A DNA stretch of 64,000 nucleotides. Origin: Ctena decussata (lineage: Eukaryota; Mollusca; Bivalvia; Lucinida; Lucinidae). The stretch is taken from the NCBI GenBank assembly GCA_963989385.1, contig OZ022500.1, positions 76,008,289-76,072,288 on the forward strand, given 5' to 3'. Shown one piece after another: positions 1 through 13,600 of the stretch (within the stretch, counting starts at the first letter, position 1; each line of letters begins with the position of its first letter). A program made the position numbers and the translations under genes. A model generated the notes under the pieces. That model ran no database searches, had not been told where the DNA came from, and worked only from the letters and a program-made list of their open reading frames with translations.

Positions 1-423
1 TATATTGTGATCCCTCATTAGCCCAGTCTCATTGAAATAGTTCTAATAGAGAGAGGTCAGGGAAAAAAGAATAAGATCATTGAAATAGTTCTAATAGAGA
101 GAGGTCAGGGAAAAAAGAATAAGAAATTATCTTTGACATTATCCTTAATATCTTCTCTTATCTGAATCTCTGTCTATCGTTTCTTTTTGCCTCCTTTCTA
201 AATAGGGATCGACTCTTAAAGGAAAGAATTTGCTCCTCTTTGAGTAGACCATGTTTCAAAAAAGCTACCTCATCCACGGAAGCAAACAGGAAGTTACAAA
301 AGCAATTTTCTTTGCTACAATTGGTGAAAAAAAACAAGGTCTACCCTTTCACCTTAAGATTTTAGACCCACAAACATTCTGCTGTTTAAAATACCAACTT
401 TGTTCAACACTGGCTTCCCAAGA

Positions 424-863
424 CAGGGTTGCCACTTATCCTCATCTGCAAAATTCCCTGACTTTTCCCTTATTTTCCCGACATTTTACAGTTTTCCACC
501 CTTCAACAGATCCAAAAGTTGATTTTACTGTTTACTTCAATACTTCATCAGAGCTAACTGTATCACTTAGAAATTCAGGGTTACTCTTACAGAAAGACTT
601 TGCCCCAGGGAGCAAATTCTTTTCTTTAACAGTAGCCCCAAATGAGGATGGAATTTGCCTGAACTATCTGCCTAGAAAGTACAGCTTTTCGCCCTGAAAA
701 GAATAATAATATTTTCCGAAGACTGCCCTAGCCACTAATTTTCAAACTTCTTGACTTTTCCCTGATTTTTCATGCCCTTTCCAAATTTCCCTGACAAACC
801 ATACAATTCCCTTACTTTTCCCTGACCCCTGATTTTTTTTTCCTGACTGTTGCAACACTTAAA
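424..863. repeat. Decayed CAGGGTTGCC-family element
   Basis: It starts CAGGGTTGCCACTTATC and ends near tgttgcaacactt, a weak inverted match. It contains several 'ttccctgacttttccctg' words, like 6749-7437. The 148-residue open frame at 251-697 runs across this repeat and the preceding one and is not a gene. Confidence 0.5.
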
Positions 864-1759
864 ATTGTTTTCTACTTTTACCAACTTTGTTCATCACCAA
901 CTTGACATAAAGCTCCATATAAGGTTGGGTTTTGAGGATAACTCTGGGATAATTTTTCCTACTTTTAATGAAACGTTTTTCAATGGAAACATATCTTGTG
1001 ATCCCTCATTAGATCTGTCTCCGTGGGACGGATCTAATGAGGGGTCACAATGTATGTTTTAACACAGAAATATGGAAAATAATCCCCAAATCATCCCTGT
1101 TACTGCTTCTTCTCTGCAGAAGTCAGACAGCCAAGTTTTAAACAACTTTGGTCAAGGCAGAATACAGTGTCTGAATGACTGATGCTGACGCAGTATTTAT
1201 CAATCTGTCTATATTTGACATTTCGGGACCAAAGTCTGATTTTGAATCTATTAAAGTACTAGAAATGTTTTTCAGAGAAAAACTGATGTCCCCTCCCCAC
1301 CAGCCCATTTCGCATCCTCTCTAATTAATAACTAGAAAATTGTGTCTGTAAGACACTAATGATGCCCCCGTGCAGCACCTGTCACAGGACATGTGTACAT
1401 CCCTAAAGCACCTTTCAAGCACAAATGCTATTTACAAAGAATCCACTGAAAACATTACACAAACTTTATACCCTACAGTGCAAAATGCAGCCCAAAATGA
1501 CTAAGTTTAAAAGGCAATAATTCCTTCAGAATTATTTTTTTCCTATCAAAACCAACATGCACATCTTCACTATGTCCACAACAAGTCTTCAATGTCTGAA
1601 AAACAGCCAATGAAAATTGTGGGAGAAGTTGATTACATAAAGTACTTACCCTACAATGCAAACATTTACCTAAAATGACTAAGTTCAAAAGGCTATAATT
1701 CTGTCAAAATTAATTCTAGCTCCAACAAAAACCCACATGCACATCTCCAATATGTCCAT

Positions 1760-2034
1760 TGATTGATTGATTGATTTGTTGCTTAACGTCCACGGTAAAC
1801 AACTATGGTCATGTCGGGACGGTCAGTTAACCTAACCACACTATTCCTGGGCAGGCTTAGACCTCCTAAGCGGTTAACCAGTACTAAGTGCACATACTTT
1901 CGCCAGTAACTGACAACTGCCCTTCTTGAATCAGCGGAAGGAGAAACGAAAGTATGTGGCCAGACCGGGTTTCGAACCCAGGACCTCTGACTTATGAGTC
2001 AGGTGCCCTATCGATTGCGCTACGCGGCCCGGCC
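1760..2034 (-). repeat. tRNA-derived SINE (SINE-1), complete copy
   Basis: It is read on the minus strand. The head GGGCCGCGTAGCGCAATCG with GGTTCGAAACC carries A-box-like and B-box sequences, and the anticodon-loop region CTCATAA suggests tRNA-Met descent. A conserved body follows, and the tail is (ATCA)n. It is flanked by a 13-bp target duplication ccaatatgtccat (1747-1759 and 2035-2047), and inserted in the tandem core of a pearl-like element. The loop has six bases, so it is not a working tRNA gene. Confidence 0.85.
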
Positions 2035-2608
2035 CCAATATGTCCATAACATGTATGCAAAGTTTGGAAAAGATCGATTGAAAACTGAGGGAGGAGTTGA
2101 TTACACAAACTCCACACCCTACAAATGTAAAAATTTGCCTAAAATGACTAAGTTCAAAAGGCCATAATTCTGTCAAAATCAATTCTAGTTCCAACAAAAA
2201 CCCACATGCACATCTTCAATAAGTCAACAACATGTATGCAAGGTTTGAAAAAGATCCACTGAAAACTGTGGGAGGAGTTGATTACAAAAACTACATAACC
2301 TACAATGCAAAAATTTGCCTAATATGACTAAGTTCAAAAGGCCGTAATTCTGTCAAAATTTATTCTAGCTCCAACAAAAACCCACATGCACATCTTCAAT
2401 ATGTCCACAACATGTATGCAAGGTTTGAAAAAGATCCACTGAAAACTGTGGGAGAAGTTGATTACACAAACTACATACCCTACAATGCAAAAGTTTGCCT
2501 AAAATGACTAAGTTCAAAAGACCGTAATTCTGTCAAAATTAATTCTAGCTCCAAGAAAAACCCACATGCACATCTTCAATATGTCAACAACATGTATGCG
2601 AAGATTGA

Positions 2609-4170
2609 ACAAGGGCTTCGCAAGCGGCGCATAATACGCCCGCTGTAATGTCATAAAAGAATTATAGAATGAACAAGATTGTTTATGTAAGGACAGACAG
2701 GCAGACAAGTAGGGGAAACCACACTTCAATTAATGGCGGCAACATTATTAAAATATTTAACACATCAAATACTATTAGTATACCAGAAATCAGCTTCGAA
2801 GGTGAAGTGGCTCCTAAGTTGAGTAATGCCAAAGTCAAACAAGGGAGATGATTCATAAACTAAATACATGTATGCTAGATATATCATTATTGGTTCTAAT
2901 ACATTCCCTTGACAATATACACATCTCCATAAAGTTGTGTTAAAATATTCTAAACGGTTAAGGATTTACAGAGTAAACAGGAAATTTATGCATGGGCAGA
3001 TAATCCAGTAAGCAAGCCAGAGTCGTGGATCTTGCTCAGGATACATTGCCCCTTTATTACAAACATCATACAAAGTTTCACTCTAATATTTCAAAGGGTT
3101 AAGGAGATATGGAGTGAATGGAAATGCCTAAAAATAATGATCAAAGGGAGGTTACTCCAAAAGTAAGAAAGGGGCAGCAACCATTCTTATATGTGACACA
3201 TCATCTTGTGATCATGCACATTGCTATAAAGTTTCATCATGATATTCCAAACAGTTACCGAGTTAATGTATGCACAACATAAGTATACACAAAAATAGCC
3301 GAAAAGAACTAATAAAAGGGATGTAACACAGAAACGAAGAAAGGGAGAGAAACCATTGTTAAATGCGACACATCGTTGGGACTTCATACACATTGCTATG
3401 AAGTTTCATCGAGATATCCCAAACAGTTATCTGGTTATGGCGCACACAAGACCTGCAGGGAAAAAAAACGATCAAAGGGGCATAACTTGGAAACTAAGGA
3501 AGGGGGAGCAAACATTCTTGTATGCGATACATTCTCCCTACCTACTACATATGCCTACAAAATTTCATGAAGATATACCAAATGGTTACTGAGTTATGGC
3601 GCACACAAGAATGTTAAAGGACGGAGAAAAGGGAGTTTACTCCAAAATTAAGAAAGGGGAAGCAACCATTCTTATATGCAACATATTATCTTGTACTCAT
3701 GCACATTGCTATAAAGTTTCATCATGATATTCCGAACAGTTACCGAGTTAATGTATGCACAACATAAGTATACACAAAAATAGCCGAAAAGAACTAATAA
3801 AAGGGACATAACTCAGAAACGAAGAAAGGGAGAGCAACCATTTTTGTACGCGACACATCGTTGGGACTTCATACACATTGCTATGAAGTTTCATGAAGAT
3901 ATCCCAAACAGTTATCTAGTTCTGGCGCGCACAAGACCTGTAGGGTAAAAAATAATCAAAGGGGCATAACTTTGAAACCAAGGAAGGGGGAGCAACCATT
4001 CTTGTACGCGACACGTTCCCCCTACCTAATACATATGCATACAAAATTTCATGAAGATATCCCAAATGGTTACTGAGTTATGGCGCGCACAAGAATGTTT
4101 ACGGACGGACGGACGGACGGACGGACAGCGCCACGACATAATACGTCCGTTTTTTCAAAACGGGCGTAGA
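2609..4170 (+). mobile_element. Pearl-like element, family C, nested in family A
   Basis: The 5' end is aagggcttcgcaagcggcgc then ataatacgcccgctg; the 3' end is (ggac)n, then the hairpin taatacgtccgttttttcaa and aacgggcgtagaaaa. The core contains a ~482-bp block repeated twice (3148-3629 and 3630-4110), built of smaller units with 'aagtttcatcaagatatccc'. The flanking host sequence rejoins as the normal 'tttgaaaaagatccactg'. Confidence 0.65.
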
Positions 4171-4457
4171 AAAAGATCCACTGAAAACTGTGGGAGGAGT
4201 TGATGACACAAACTCTTTACCGTAAAGTATGACGAACGGACAGACGGACAGACTGACGGACAGACAGGAGCAAATCTTAATGCCCCCGACTATCGTCACG
4301 GGGGCATAAGATTGAAAAGATCCACTGAAAACTGTGGGAGGAGTTGATTACACAAACTCTATACCGTAAAGTGTGACGAACGGGCGGACGGACAGACTGA
4401 CGGATAGACAGGAGCAAATCTTAATGCCCCCCGACTATCGTCACGGGGGCATAAAAA

Positions 4458-5868
4458 GCCTGTACAAGTAAAATATCTAGTCAAGTTTGGAGAAAATCCA
4501 TCCACTGGTTCTAAAGATATCCTACATAGATGACTATGACCTTTAAAAATAGGTCAAGGTCACCAAAAACTAAACATGTCTTAAACCTGTCACAACGATA
4601 TATTCATGCAAGTCTGATGAATATCTGTCAATCTGACCAAGATGTAACTAATTTTTAAGAGAAGAAAATAAGCATTATTAAGTTAGCTTTTGACCTTGAA
4701 AATGGGGTCAAGATAATCAAAATACAGTAAACTGTTGAGATTGTCCCAAAGGTATATCTAAGAAAGTAAAGTGGAAATCAAGATATATCAACTTTTGTGA
4801 AATTTTCACATATCAAAGTCCTCCTGTGACCTTGAAAATGAAGTTAAGGTCACCAAAATCTGATCAGCTCTTAAGCTAGTCCCAGTGATGTATCCATGCA
4901 AGTTTGGTGAAATTCCATCAATTGGTTCCTGAGATATTATGGGTACAAGAAATTGCCATCTAAGTCCTCCAGTGACCTTGAAAATGAGGTCAAGGTCACC
5001 AAACTCTAATCAGCTCTTAAGCTTGGCCCAGTGATGTATTCAAGCAAGTTTGGTGAAATTCTATCAATTGGTTCATGATATTGTGGTAATAGGAAATTGT
5101 CATCTCAGTCCTCCAGTGACCTTGGAAATGAGGTCAAGGTCACCAAATTCTATTCAGCTCTTAAACTTGTCCGTATGATGTATCCATGCAAGTTTGGTGA
5201 AATTCCATCCATTGGTTCAGGAAATAAATAGTGGGTACAATAAATTGTCATCTCAATCCTCCAGTGACCTTGAAAATGAGGTCAAGATCACCAAAATCTA
5301 ATCAGCTGTTAAACTTGTCCAAGTGATGTATCCATGCAAGTTTGGTGACATTTCATCCCTTGGTTCAGGAGATATAGTGGGTAAAAGAAACTGTCATCTA
5401 AGTCCTCCAGTGACCTTGAAAATGAGGTCACGGTCACCAAAATCTAATCAGCATTTAAGTTTGTCCCAATGATGTATCCATGCAAGTTTGGTGAAATACC
5501 ATACATTGATTCAAGAGATATCGCATATACAAGAAATTGTCATCTAAGTCCTCCAGTGACCTTGAAAATGAGGTCACGGTCACCAAAATCTAATCAGCTC
5601 TTAGTTTAAACAACTTTTATTCATAATTTCACTCACATGCAACATAAGATATACACAAAAAATAGTTACTGGGATTGGAATGAAAGCAAAATGCTTATAG
5701 GATTCCTCTCCCTCAATCAGCTCTTAAGTTTGTCCCAATGAGTTTGGTGAAATTCCATCCATTGGTTCAAGAGATATCGTGCATACAAGAAACTGTCACG
5801 CTGACGCCGACAGGATCCCCACTGAAAACAATATGTCCCCCCTCACCTTTGGTGGGGGGACATAATAA
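4458..5868 (+). mobile_element. Pearl-like element, family B, ~148-bp tandem core
   Basis: There are about eight units, each with 'tcctccagtgaccttgaaaa', 'tgaggtcaaggtcaccaaa' and 'gtatccatgcaagtttggtg'. It ends in the hairpin gtcccccctcacctttggtg / gggggacataa (5837-5866). A 111-bp insertion (5604-5714) lies in the last unit. No 5' end hairpin was identified. Confidence 0.65.
5604..5714 (-). repeat. Short retro-inserted 3' end with AATAAA
   Basis: A 111-bp insertion is flanked by the 12-bp duplication aatcagctctta (5592-5603 and 5715-5726). Read on the minus strand it ends ...gaaattatgAATAAAAGTTG then TTTAAAC, so a polyadenylation signal lies about 12 nt before the 3' end. No poly(A) remains. 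It is probably a 5'-truncated retrocopy of a transcript or SINE; the parent is unknown. Confidence 0.6.
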
Positions 5869-6229
5869 TATCACATGCATTACTGATACCATTCCAACAA
5901 AATTTGAGGTGTGCTTTAGTGTTATGGCTTATGTGTCATGAAATTTCGTGACTGAGATTGGTTATTTATGGTTAAGAGCTGCTTCATCTGGATTTACACT
6001 GTTTGTTCTCTTGTCTTTTTACTTTCAATACAGATTGAGATGAAACATTTTCTGCTTTTTTGTGTTTCATGAGTTTAATCACTTCAAGTCAATAATCCAT
6101 GCAAAACAAGCCATTTCAGCACCAGAATTCCATGAAATACTGTGTCTCACCTTTCTGTGCATTGTAACAAAACAGAGCTACACAAAAAAATTTAATGTAA
6201 AATTTATGCTGCTGAAGACATTTAACAGT

Positions 6230-6432
6230 GCTCCAGATAAGAAGGGGTAACAGAGATAATTTAGGGATAATTATCATTATTTCTCCACAAAAACATATTT
6301 TGTGACTCACCATTAGAACCGTCTCGTCGAGACGGTTCTAATGAGGGGTCACAATATATGTTTTCGTTGAGAAATAAGAAAAACTATCTTTGAATTATCC
6401 TCAATACCCCCTCTTATCTGGAGCTCTAAGAC
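6230..6432. repeat. Palindromic MITE family M
   Basis: gtgctccagataagaagggg ... ccctcttatctggagctct, centre ccgtctcgtcgagacggttc. It lies downstream of the gene. Confidence 0.7.
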
Positions 6433-6892
6433 AATGACACCGGAAAAGTAGTATGTATGTCTCGCTTCTGCTAGTCACAATCGAGACAAAAACTTAACTA
6501 GAATCACCAAATATACAAGTGATTCTTTTTCCAACTTTCATGAATGTGCAATTTGTTGGTTTTAAATCTATTCAAGGACAATTACTCATGCACAACTAAG
6601 TTATTCTTACAAAACTTGACTGCACCACCACATTATGGTAATACATACTTGCTTCAAGTTCACGAAATTCTGTCAACTAGTTAGTTAGTAATGGCTCTGT
6701 ACACATGGATGGACATAGACAAAACTATATCCCATTGCCTTCCATTGGCAGGGTTGCCGCTTATTCAAAATTCCCGACTTTTTCCCTGATATTTTACATT
6801 TTTTCCATACCCCTTTTACAGATGCAACGATTCAATAGTGCTACCCGTATCACTTGGAAATTGGGGGTTACTCCTAAAGGGAAGTATTTGCC

Positions 6893-6900
6893 CCCCCCCC

Positions 6901-6931
<31 letters not shown>

Positions 6932-6976
6932 ACACACACACAGGGGAGCGAACACACACACACACACACAGGGGAG
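6893..6976. repeat. Poly-C and (CA)n microsatellite
   Basis: About 25 C, then (CA)n, caggggagcgaa, then (CA)n and the same caggggagcgaa again. Frames on both strands (poly-Pro/His-Thr and Gly/Val-Cys) are artefacts. Confidence 0.9.
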
Positions 6977-7068
6977 CGAATTCTTCCCTTTATGAGTAGC
7001 CCCCAAAAGGAGAAAGATAAGCCTGACCCATCTCTCTAGAAAGTACATCATTTCCCCATGAACAGATT

Positions 7069-7272
7069 CAGCAGAGCTCTAGATAAGAGGGAGTATTTGC
7101 TGATAATTAAGGATAATTTTTCTTATTTCTCATCGAAACCATATATTGTGACCCCTCATCTGAACCGTCTCGCTGAGACGGTTCAGATGAGGGGTCGTAA
7201 CATATGTTTTTATCCAGATTTCACAACAATTATCGCCAATTATCACCAAATACCCCCTCTTATCTAGGGCTC
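7069..7272. repeat. Palindromic ~200-bp MITE (family M), intact copy
   Basis: Its ends are gcagagctctagataagagg and the inverse, and its centre is gacccctcatctgaaccgtc / gacggttcagatgaggggtc. The whole unit is one long inverted repeat with a 'ctcgctgag' turn. About 240 bp downstream of the gene's stop codon. Confidence 0.8.
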
Positions 7273-7512
7273 TGATTCAGTATATTCTGAAGACTGCCAT
7301 AGCCATTAATTTTCAAACTCTCTGACTTTTCAAGTCCTTGCCGAATTTTCCTGACCAACCACAAAATTCCCTGCCTTTTTTCTGACCTGGATAAAAAAAC
7401 ATTTTCCAATTGCTTTTGCCTCACTGTGGCAACCCTGATGGGGGATAATTATACAGTAATTGGGTAAGGTGCAGCAACTGTAGAATAATTACAGAACTTT
7501 CCCTTTTAAAAT

Positions 7513-7621
7513 CTACACACCTCTCCTCTTTCTTCCTTGTGATACGATCATTCCTTTCCCCTGGTTTTTCTGGAAGGCTTCTTGACATAATTTCTCTGTC
7601 TTAAACAGCACAAAGCCACAA
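7513..7621 (-). CDS. Exon h: RRM-B, second half, and stop (probable terminal exon)
   Basis: Acceptor ttctgtttcag|TTGTGG. It continues RRM-B with (D)CGFVLFKTEKLCQEAFQKNQ, then GKGMIVSQGRKRRGV and TAG at 7515-7513. CGFVLF sits at RNP1, but the usual aromatic before GFV is Cys and the usual Gly is Asp. The basic tail RKRRGV would end the protein. An alternative is splicing at AGAG|gtgtgt three codons earlier to an unseen exon below 7.5 kb; I found no candidate there. No clear AATAAA is visible downstream on this strand. Confidence 0.7.
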
Positions 7622-10600
7622 CTGAAACAGAAAATCAAATTCTAATGCACTTACAAATGAAACGAGACGTCTGGATGGATAACGTCAAAAATTTGTGACA
7701 GTATATTCTACGATATACTGTCGCAAACCCGACATCATTATAAAACGGCGCTTCTGATTGGCTGGGTTTTACGTTGCTGAAAGCACTTTCTATGAGTGCA
7801 CAGTAGTACACTTGGAAACGTGAAAAATGTGAAAAAGTGGGGATAACTGTATTGAAAATTGTTGTTTGGGAGGTAAATCATCTGTTTTATGGTTGGAAAT
7901 TTTGTTTTACGGCGACGCGCCAGCAGAGCCATAAAGCGAAATTTGCGACCATAAAATCAGCGATTACCTCCCAAACCACAATTTCACCGTAAAACGAAAT
8001 TTCCAACCATAAAACAGATGATTTACCTCCCTAAATGACAATTTTGAGTACAGTTATCCCCTAAGTGACTGTATTCACTTCCATGGCATATCAGTCCAAC
8101 CTGAAAGTAGTTGAGGCCACTCTTACAGAAATACCGAATCTAGTGATACTGTAATTGTCTTTATGTTTGCTGAGACAAAAGTTTGTGGTTTTGCAGTTTT
8201 AGGCACATTCATGGGTATTTAAGTTCGCGAAATTGTCATAATTTATAAAATCATCATGTTCAAGGACACCTATGATTGCACATTTATGTTAACTGCAAAA
8301 ATCGTATTGTGGGCATTTTTTTTTTGGTTCAGTATAAGAACTCTAGTGTTAACAGTAGCATTACATGGGCAAAACCTTGCTGCCATAAACTTACTTAAAT
8401 GTTATGCGACAGTCTGCATGCTTAGTGATTAACCCAAACACGGTTGATAACTTTGCTGCACTCTTTAATTGCACACCGGAGGATCGGTCGTCAGACTCTA
8501 TGATGGCCCCGACCTAAAGCTATATATTTTAGTTGGTTGGGACCGGAGCCTTTTTGTCTGTTGCTTGGTCCACCGGGGCTCAACTGGTGACCTTCTTTTG
8601 CTTCAGATTTCCAGTGGGGTTGTTTGGCAGGACAGGGATCTCCACCTGTCAGACGGCCCGTTGTATCTATTGAGTCCTCGTCTTTGCTTCTTCATGGTGT
8701 TGAAATTTGATTTATGTGTTTACCGTGATGATTCATTGACGAGTTAGAGGGTTATCATGCGAAACGAACAACCAACTAAATGTTTTGTACCACTTCAGAA
8801 ACTGAGGGTGAGGTTGGGCCTGTAAAATCGATTTAAGCCCCCCAGTAATTCATTACTGACCGTTCCAAGGCGGTAGTTCTGTTGTGGTTCTCTGTTGCCT
8901 GTTTTTGGTGTCAGAGTTTCTGTGATGTTTTACCTTATGTATGTTCGTATTATTTGTGGTTCGGTTTGGGTTGCTGAGTGGCCACCTTTTGGGAACAAGC
9001 TGCTCACTCGGTTGGCCATATGTTCTCTGTATCTTGATTATTTGTAATCTTAGTTGTTTCCAACTATGGTTTGAGGGCTGGATTTGGATTTTGATTGTTT
9101 CAGTTCCTGGTCTTTGCATACTTTTTACTTTTACTGTGCTAATTGCTAATAAAATGATGCCTCTTATCTAATGTCTTCAAAGATGATATTCATCTCTTTT
9201 CATTATATTAGGCGCAATAACTCTGGTCTTAATAATCCAATTTGGCCCAATATAAACTATAACCAAGATTTTGTAACCATAAACATAATAAGTCAGGGCT
9301 CTCGATCACCGAAATTTGGGGCCGAAATTCGGCCCCATTCCCAATGCCAAAAAGTATGTTTTTTTCCCAATTCCAGATGAAAAATTCCCAATCTGACTAA
9401 GCCTGTTTGGTCCAAGAATACTGCAGTTGCATCAATGCAAAATGTATTAAAAAGCCACCTAAAACTAAAAATGTGAACTTAATTTATAACTTTAAAAATC
9501 GGGAAGCGATTACATTTTCAATCCAAATCGTCATGTTTTGTTACTCAAAAGTGGTACCGGGTTTTATCATGTACTGTTAGAGTTACTTCCCTTCCATTAG
9601 AGGGTGAATAGCCTAGCGATTTTCGCTGCAATATGTTAATATTTTCTTTGTTCCAAGGGCCAATATTGTTGTGGTGAACAATATTTTGACTTATTCTTTA
9701 ATTTAAAGCCTTCCCATGCTAAAATTTGATCGGAGTTTTCACCTGTGGTGGTAGTTTGGATTACCTCCCCTCACACGCCAGCGTGTACGAGGTTAGGTAC
9801 CTAGTAATTCTCATCCCAGTGAAAACGCTGGGAAGAAAGTACGCAGGCGCATAGCGCATGCTATTAATAGCCAAGGTAGACTCAGCGAGATTTAAGCGTC
9901 TGCATAGTTTATCAGCAAGAGCTAAAATTCCATACTAATCGATCCTTTGTTTATACAATAAAGCTACGGAGTCTACTCTAATATTTACTTTATCGTCAAA
10001 ACACATTTGAAATATACACTTGATAAACATAATTCATATTTCTGAAATTTAGAAAAAGATGAAAGCTTGTGTTAGTTGTTAATAAAAGATAAGCGACTAT
10101 AAATAAAGATCATTATTATTATTATTACGTAACAAGGTAGAGTCAGATCAGCTGGTGCATTTTTTGCGAGCTGTGGACAACATGGAAACTACATGTATCA
10201 GGGCAGCAAGTCTTATTTAGGCTGCTGTACGCACATGGCGTAGGGTCGCTTTTCATGCAAAACCGAACAAATTATTTATATAAACAGGCTAAGGATAAGT
10301 TTATGTTCTAAAATTGGATGCTTAATGAGTGTAAAATTCTGTTGTTTATCTGATAAGTTTCAGCTTCATACCAATTGTGCTAAAAATACCGAACTTACGT
10401 ATACACAGTCATGCGGTGTAAACGGTTATTATCGCTTTACTCTATGTAATGGCGGTTTACTGGGTTCATAACCTCATATGACGATGTAGGTTATGCAGTG
10501 CACAACTACTGTGGTGGATGATTCTGCTATTTTTGCGTTTCGTACCTGAATTGATTTTCACAGACATTTTCGGCCATATCCAAAATCATAAACAGGATTA

Positions 10601-13600
10601 CCGGGACATCCAAGAGTTAGTATAGTGATAGTGACATACCGTGGATGTTTTGTACTTGCAGGACTGAAAGTTTTGTCATGTTCTGCATTGTGACAGTCCA
10701 CTCTCTCTCAATTTCACATTATGCTTAGTTCACAGATGCTTCAAACCTAGAGTGTTATACTTTTGTTATATTGAAACACTTTTTTTTCTAGGTCCCAGTC
10801 TTGTCTCCAGTTTGAGAGTGGCAAGATAGGGAAGTTGCCAGTTCAAAGGAAAGAAAGAAAAATTCAACACACACAAATAGTTTTGTTATTATCTAATATC
10901 CCAATTATTTGATAAAGTTTATTACGATTCACTATCTGCTAGATCTAGGTCTGCTTATTCACTGGATTCCTCTGAAATTATAACAATACCCAGTGTTCTC
11001 CCCAGAAATTTCAGAAGGCATGTCGCTTTTAGCACAAAAATCAGATTTTAGCTTGTTGATCAATTTTTAAAATCCTTAATGTAGCAATGTTTTGTCAAAA
11101 TTAGCCTAAATTTACATTATAAATACTTTATTGATGACCCTTAATGCATTTAAAACAACTTTACTGGCTAAGAAATGAAAATAATAGTAGTTTAATAAAT
11201 TTTCATTGGAAATTAAGGCATGTTGCAAAGGTAATTTGAAGAGGAAGGCATGTTGCAAGCGACATGCCTTAATGGTCTGGGGAGATCCCTGATACCATAT
11301 GTAAGTTGTGTTGGTCTGACAATGAAAGCTTCACACATAAAACAATGAAAATTTTCCCAATTTTAGACAAAATGACGCTATTTTTCCCAATTCTAAAGGC
11401 CCCGGCCCCATTCCCAAAAAGGGGTGCGAGAGCCCTGTAAGTTTGGCTAAGAGTGCTAAAAAAATGTGCAACTGTTGTGTTCACAAGATGATAATAGACC
11501 ATTTTTCACATCTCTGTTAGGGTTAATATTTAACTTGACCAAGATTCTGTAGCCATAAACATGGTAACAATTGCTAAAATCAAAAGTAGCCTCCAATGTA
11601 TTCACAAAATGCTATGCAGCATTTTACACTTTATAAGGGGTAATTACTCTGGTGTTAATAGTAATAGGAGCAATAACTCTGATGTTAATAGTCTGATTCA
11701 GGCCCTTGGCTCAAATCTTGTGGCCATATAAATACTGTGTAGTGAGTGAACTCGGGTTTAATGTCAGAACAACAAATAATTCATACAGACATATGGAGAT
11801 GGGAACTTGTCTATAGTCTCATCTCAAAGACTTGAGAAGCAGAATAACATTGAGCCTGGGACCTGGATATTGGTAGTCTGTTGCAATAACCACTACACTA
11901 CCACTGCTCCTAAAATACTGTGTAAGTTTGGTTGTGATTGCATGAAAAATATAAACTCTATTATGGTCAAAAGGTAAAGCAGTGCAGAAAATAAGAAGAG
12001 GTAACAGGGACAATTTAGTGATAATTTTCCTTATTTTTCCGTTAAAACATACATTGTGATCCCTCATTAGAACTGTCTCGTCGAGACGGTTCTAATGAAT
12101 GGTCACAATGTATGTTTTCGTTAAGAAATAAATAAACATTAACTCTCAATTATCCTCTCATATCTGGAGCTCTGGGTAAAGTGTTGATGACAAATGACTG
12201 GGATAAGGGCTGATCCAATAGCTTACCATGAGCACTTTGCACTCTAGTGGTATGCTAAAAAGGTTCTTGTGATGCCGTCTGGCCAAAATCTTTATCACTG
12301 GCACAAGGGAAGTCTACATGACCTCTTTTACCACATTCTTTTCTGACCTTTTTTCACCACATTCTTTTCTTTTGCAATTTTAAGCGATTTTATTTATATT
12401 TAAAGCCCTTATGTCCCATCATAAAATTTTCTGTCAAACAAATAATTCATTCTCAATTCAATATTAACTATGACTTACTCCATCTTTTTTCTCCTTTTGG
12501 TCATTGGTATGATCACCTCTGAAGCCTGTGGAAACATGCTCTCCAACTCCTGCTTGTTCACGGAGCCTTCATACTTTCTAACATACAACTTCAATGGATC
12601 TAGATCTGGTTCAGCTGAAAAAGTCAGAAAGAAACATCATCTGCAGATACGATAGGGAGATAATTCTGATGCATGGAGGGATGACTTGCAATTTTATGTT
12701 GTCAGTCATATCCTGTCGCCGTCAGGATGATAATGAAAGGCTTTGTGCAATGGAGCCCTGCTTACTGTAGGAAGATTCTCGCCTCAAGCAGGGCTCAAAC
12801 CCAGGTCTGCTTGATCAGTAGGCCAGAGCTTAACCCACTGAGGAACCGATAATTCTGAGATCATATTTATATGTCTCTATTTCATCATCAAAACATATGT
12901 TGTGATCCCTCATCAGAACTGTCTTGATGAGACGGTCCCAAGGACCCTCTGACCTTGAAATACCAGTTCCTGTCATAAAATTTTGTGGTCTTTTAGCAAA
13001 GGTTTACAACTGCTCAAATAACAATATTTCTTGATTTTAAGTTTAATTCATCAGCCAATGATACAAACAGTTAATTCATCTTTTTGCATCCCACAGGACT
13101 GGTGCTTCTGATCTTTGAGGATTGATGTCTGAAAGCTGATTTTGAGGTTCAACTGTGCCAAAATGAGGGTCAAGACTAGAAAATTGTGTCTGTAAGACAC
13201 CAATGAAGCCCCCATGAAGCACCTGTCTCAGAGCACTGTACATCATTGAATTGTCAATTATAAACAAATATTATTTCAAAGAACTTTCCTGCTAGGCTGA
13301 ATGTCAAAGCAGCTATAAGTACAAAGTTCATACACAACGCAGAAAAAAAAGCCTAAAAATGTCTAAAAATGTCTAAGTTCAAATGACCATTGGTCTGTTA
13401 AAAGTAATTCCACTTCAATAAGAAAAAAAACATGCACATCTTCAAATATGTCCAATACATCAGCAAAGTTTATAAAAGATACAATGCAAAATGTAAGAGA
13501 AGTTGATTATACGAAGTCCATACCCTACCATGCAAAAACTGCCTAAAAATACTAAGTCCAAATGGCCGTAATTGCATTAAACGTAATTATAACTTTATCA

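Larger units (their letters stand above)
1332..4457 (+). mobile_element. Pearl/Helentron-like element, family A, with nested element and doubled 3' end
   Basis: It starts CTAGAAAATTGTGTCTG, then a small hairpin gtgtctgtaagacac. Units of about 180 bp ('aaaatgactaagttcaaaag', 'gatccactgaaaactgtggg') follow. The 3' end has tgacgaacggacagacgg-type repeats, the hairpin atgccccc...gggggcat and ATAAAAA. The 5' word atgcccccgtg and 3' word cacgggggcat are inverted. It is interrupted by a SINE (1760) and a family C element (2609-4170). The 3' block is repeated, ending at 4308 and 4457. Confidence 0.7.
6749..7437. mobile_element. CAGGGTTGCC inverted-repeat element with nested repeats
   Basis: The ends are CAGGGTTGCCGC and GTGGCAACCCTG. 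The inside holds a poly-C/(CA)n microsatellite (6893-6970) and a palindromic MITE (7069-7272). A related, more decayed copy spans about 424-863, whose internal phrase 'aaattccctgacttttccct' is shared. The target duplication is unclear. Confidence 0.6.

Noticed and set aside
251..697. 148-residue open frame on the plus strand
   Set aside because: It crosses two dispersed repeats (families Q and CAGGGTTGCC) also found elsewhere in the window. No domain is recognisable.
1975..2034. tRNA-Met-like sequence on the minus strand (also at 19622-19700 and 43560-43631)
   Set aside because: The head belongs to a dispersed SINE with target duplications, and the anticodon loop has six bases. It is not a functional tRNA gene.
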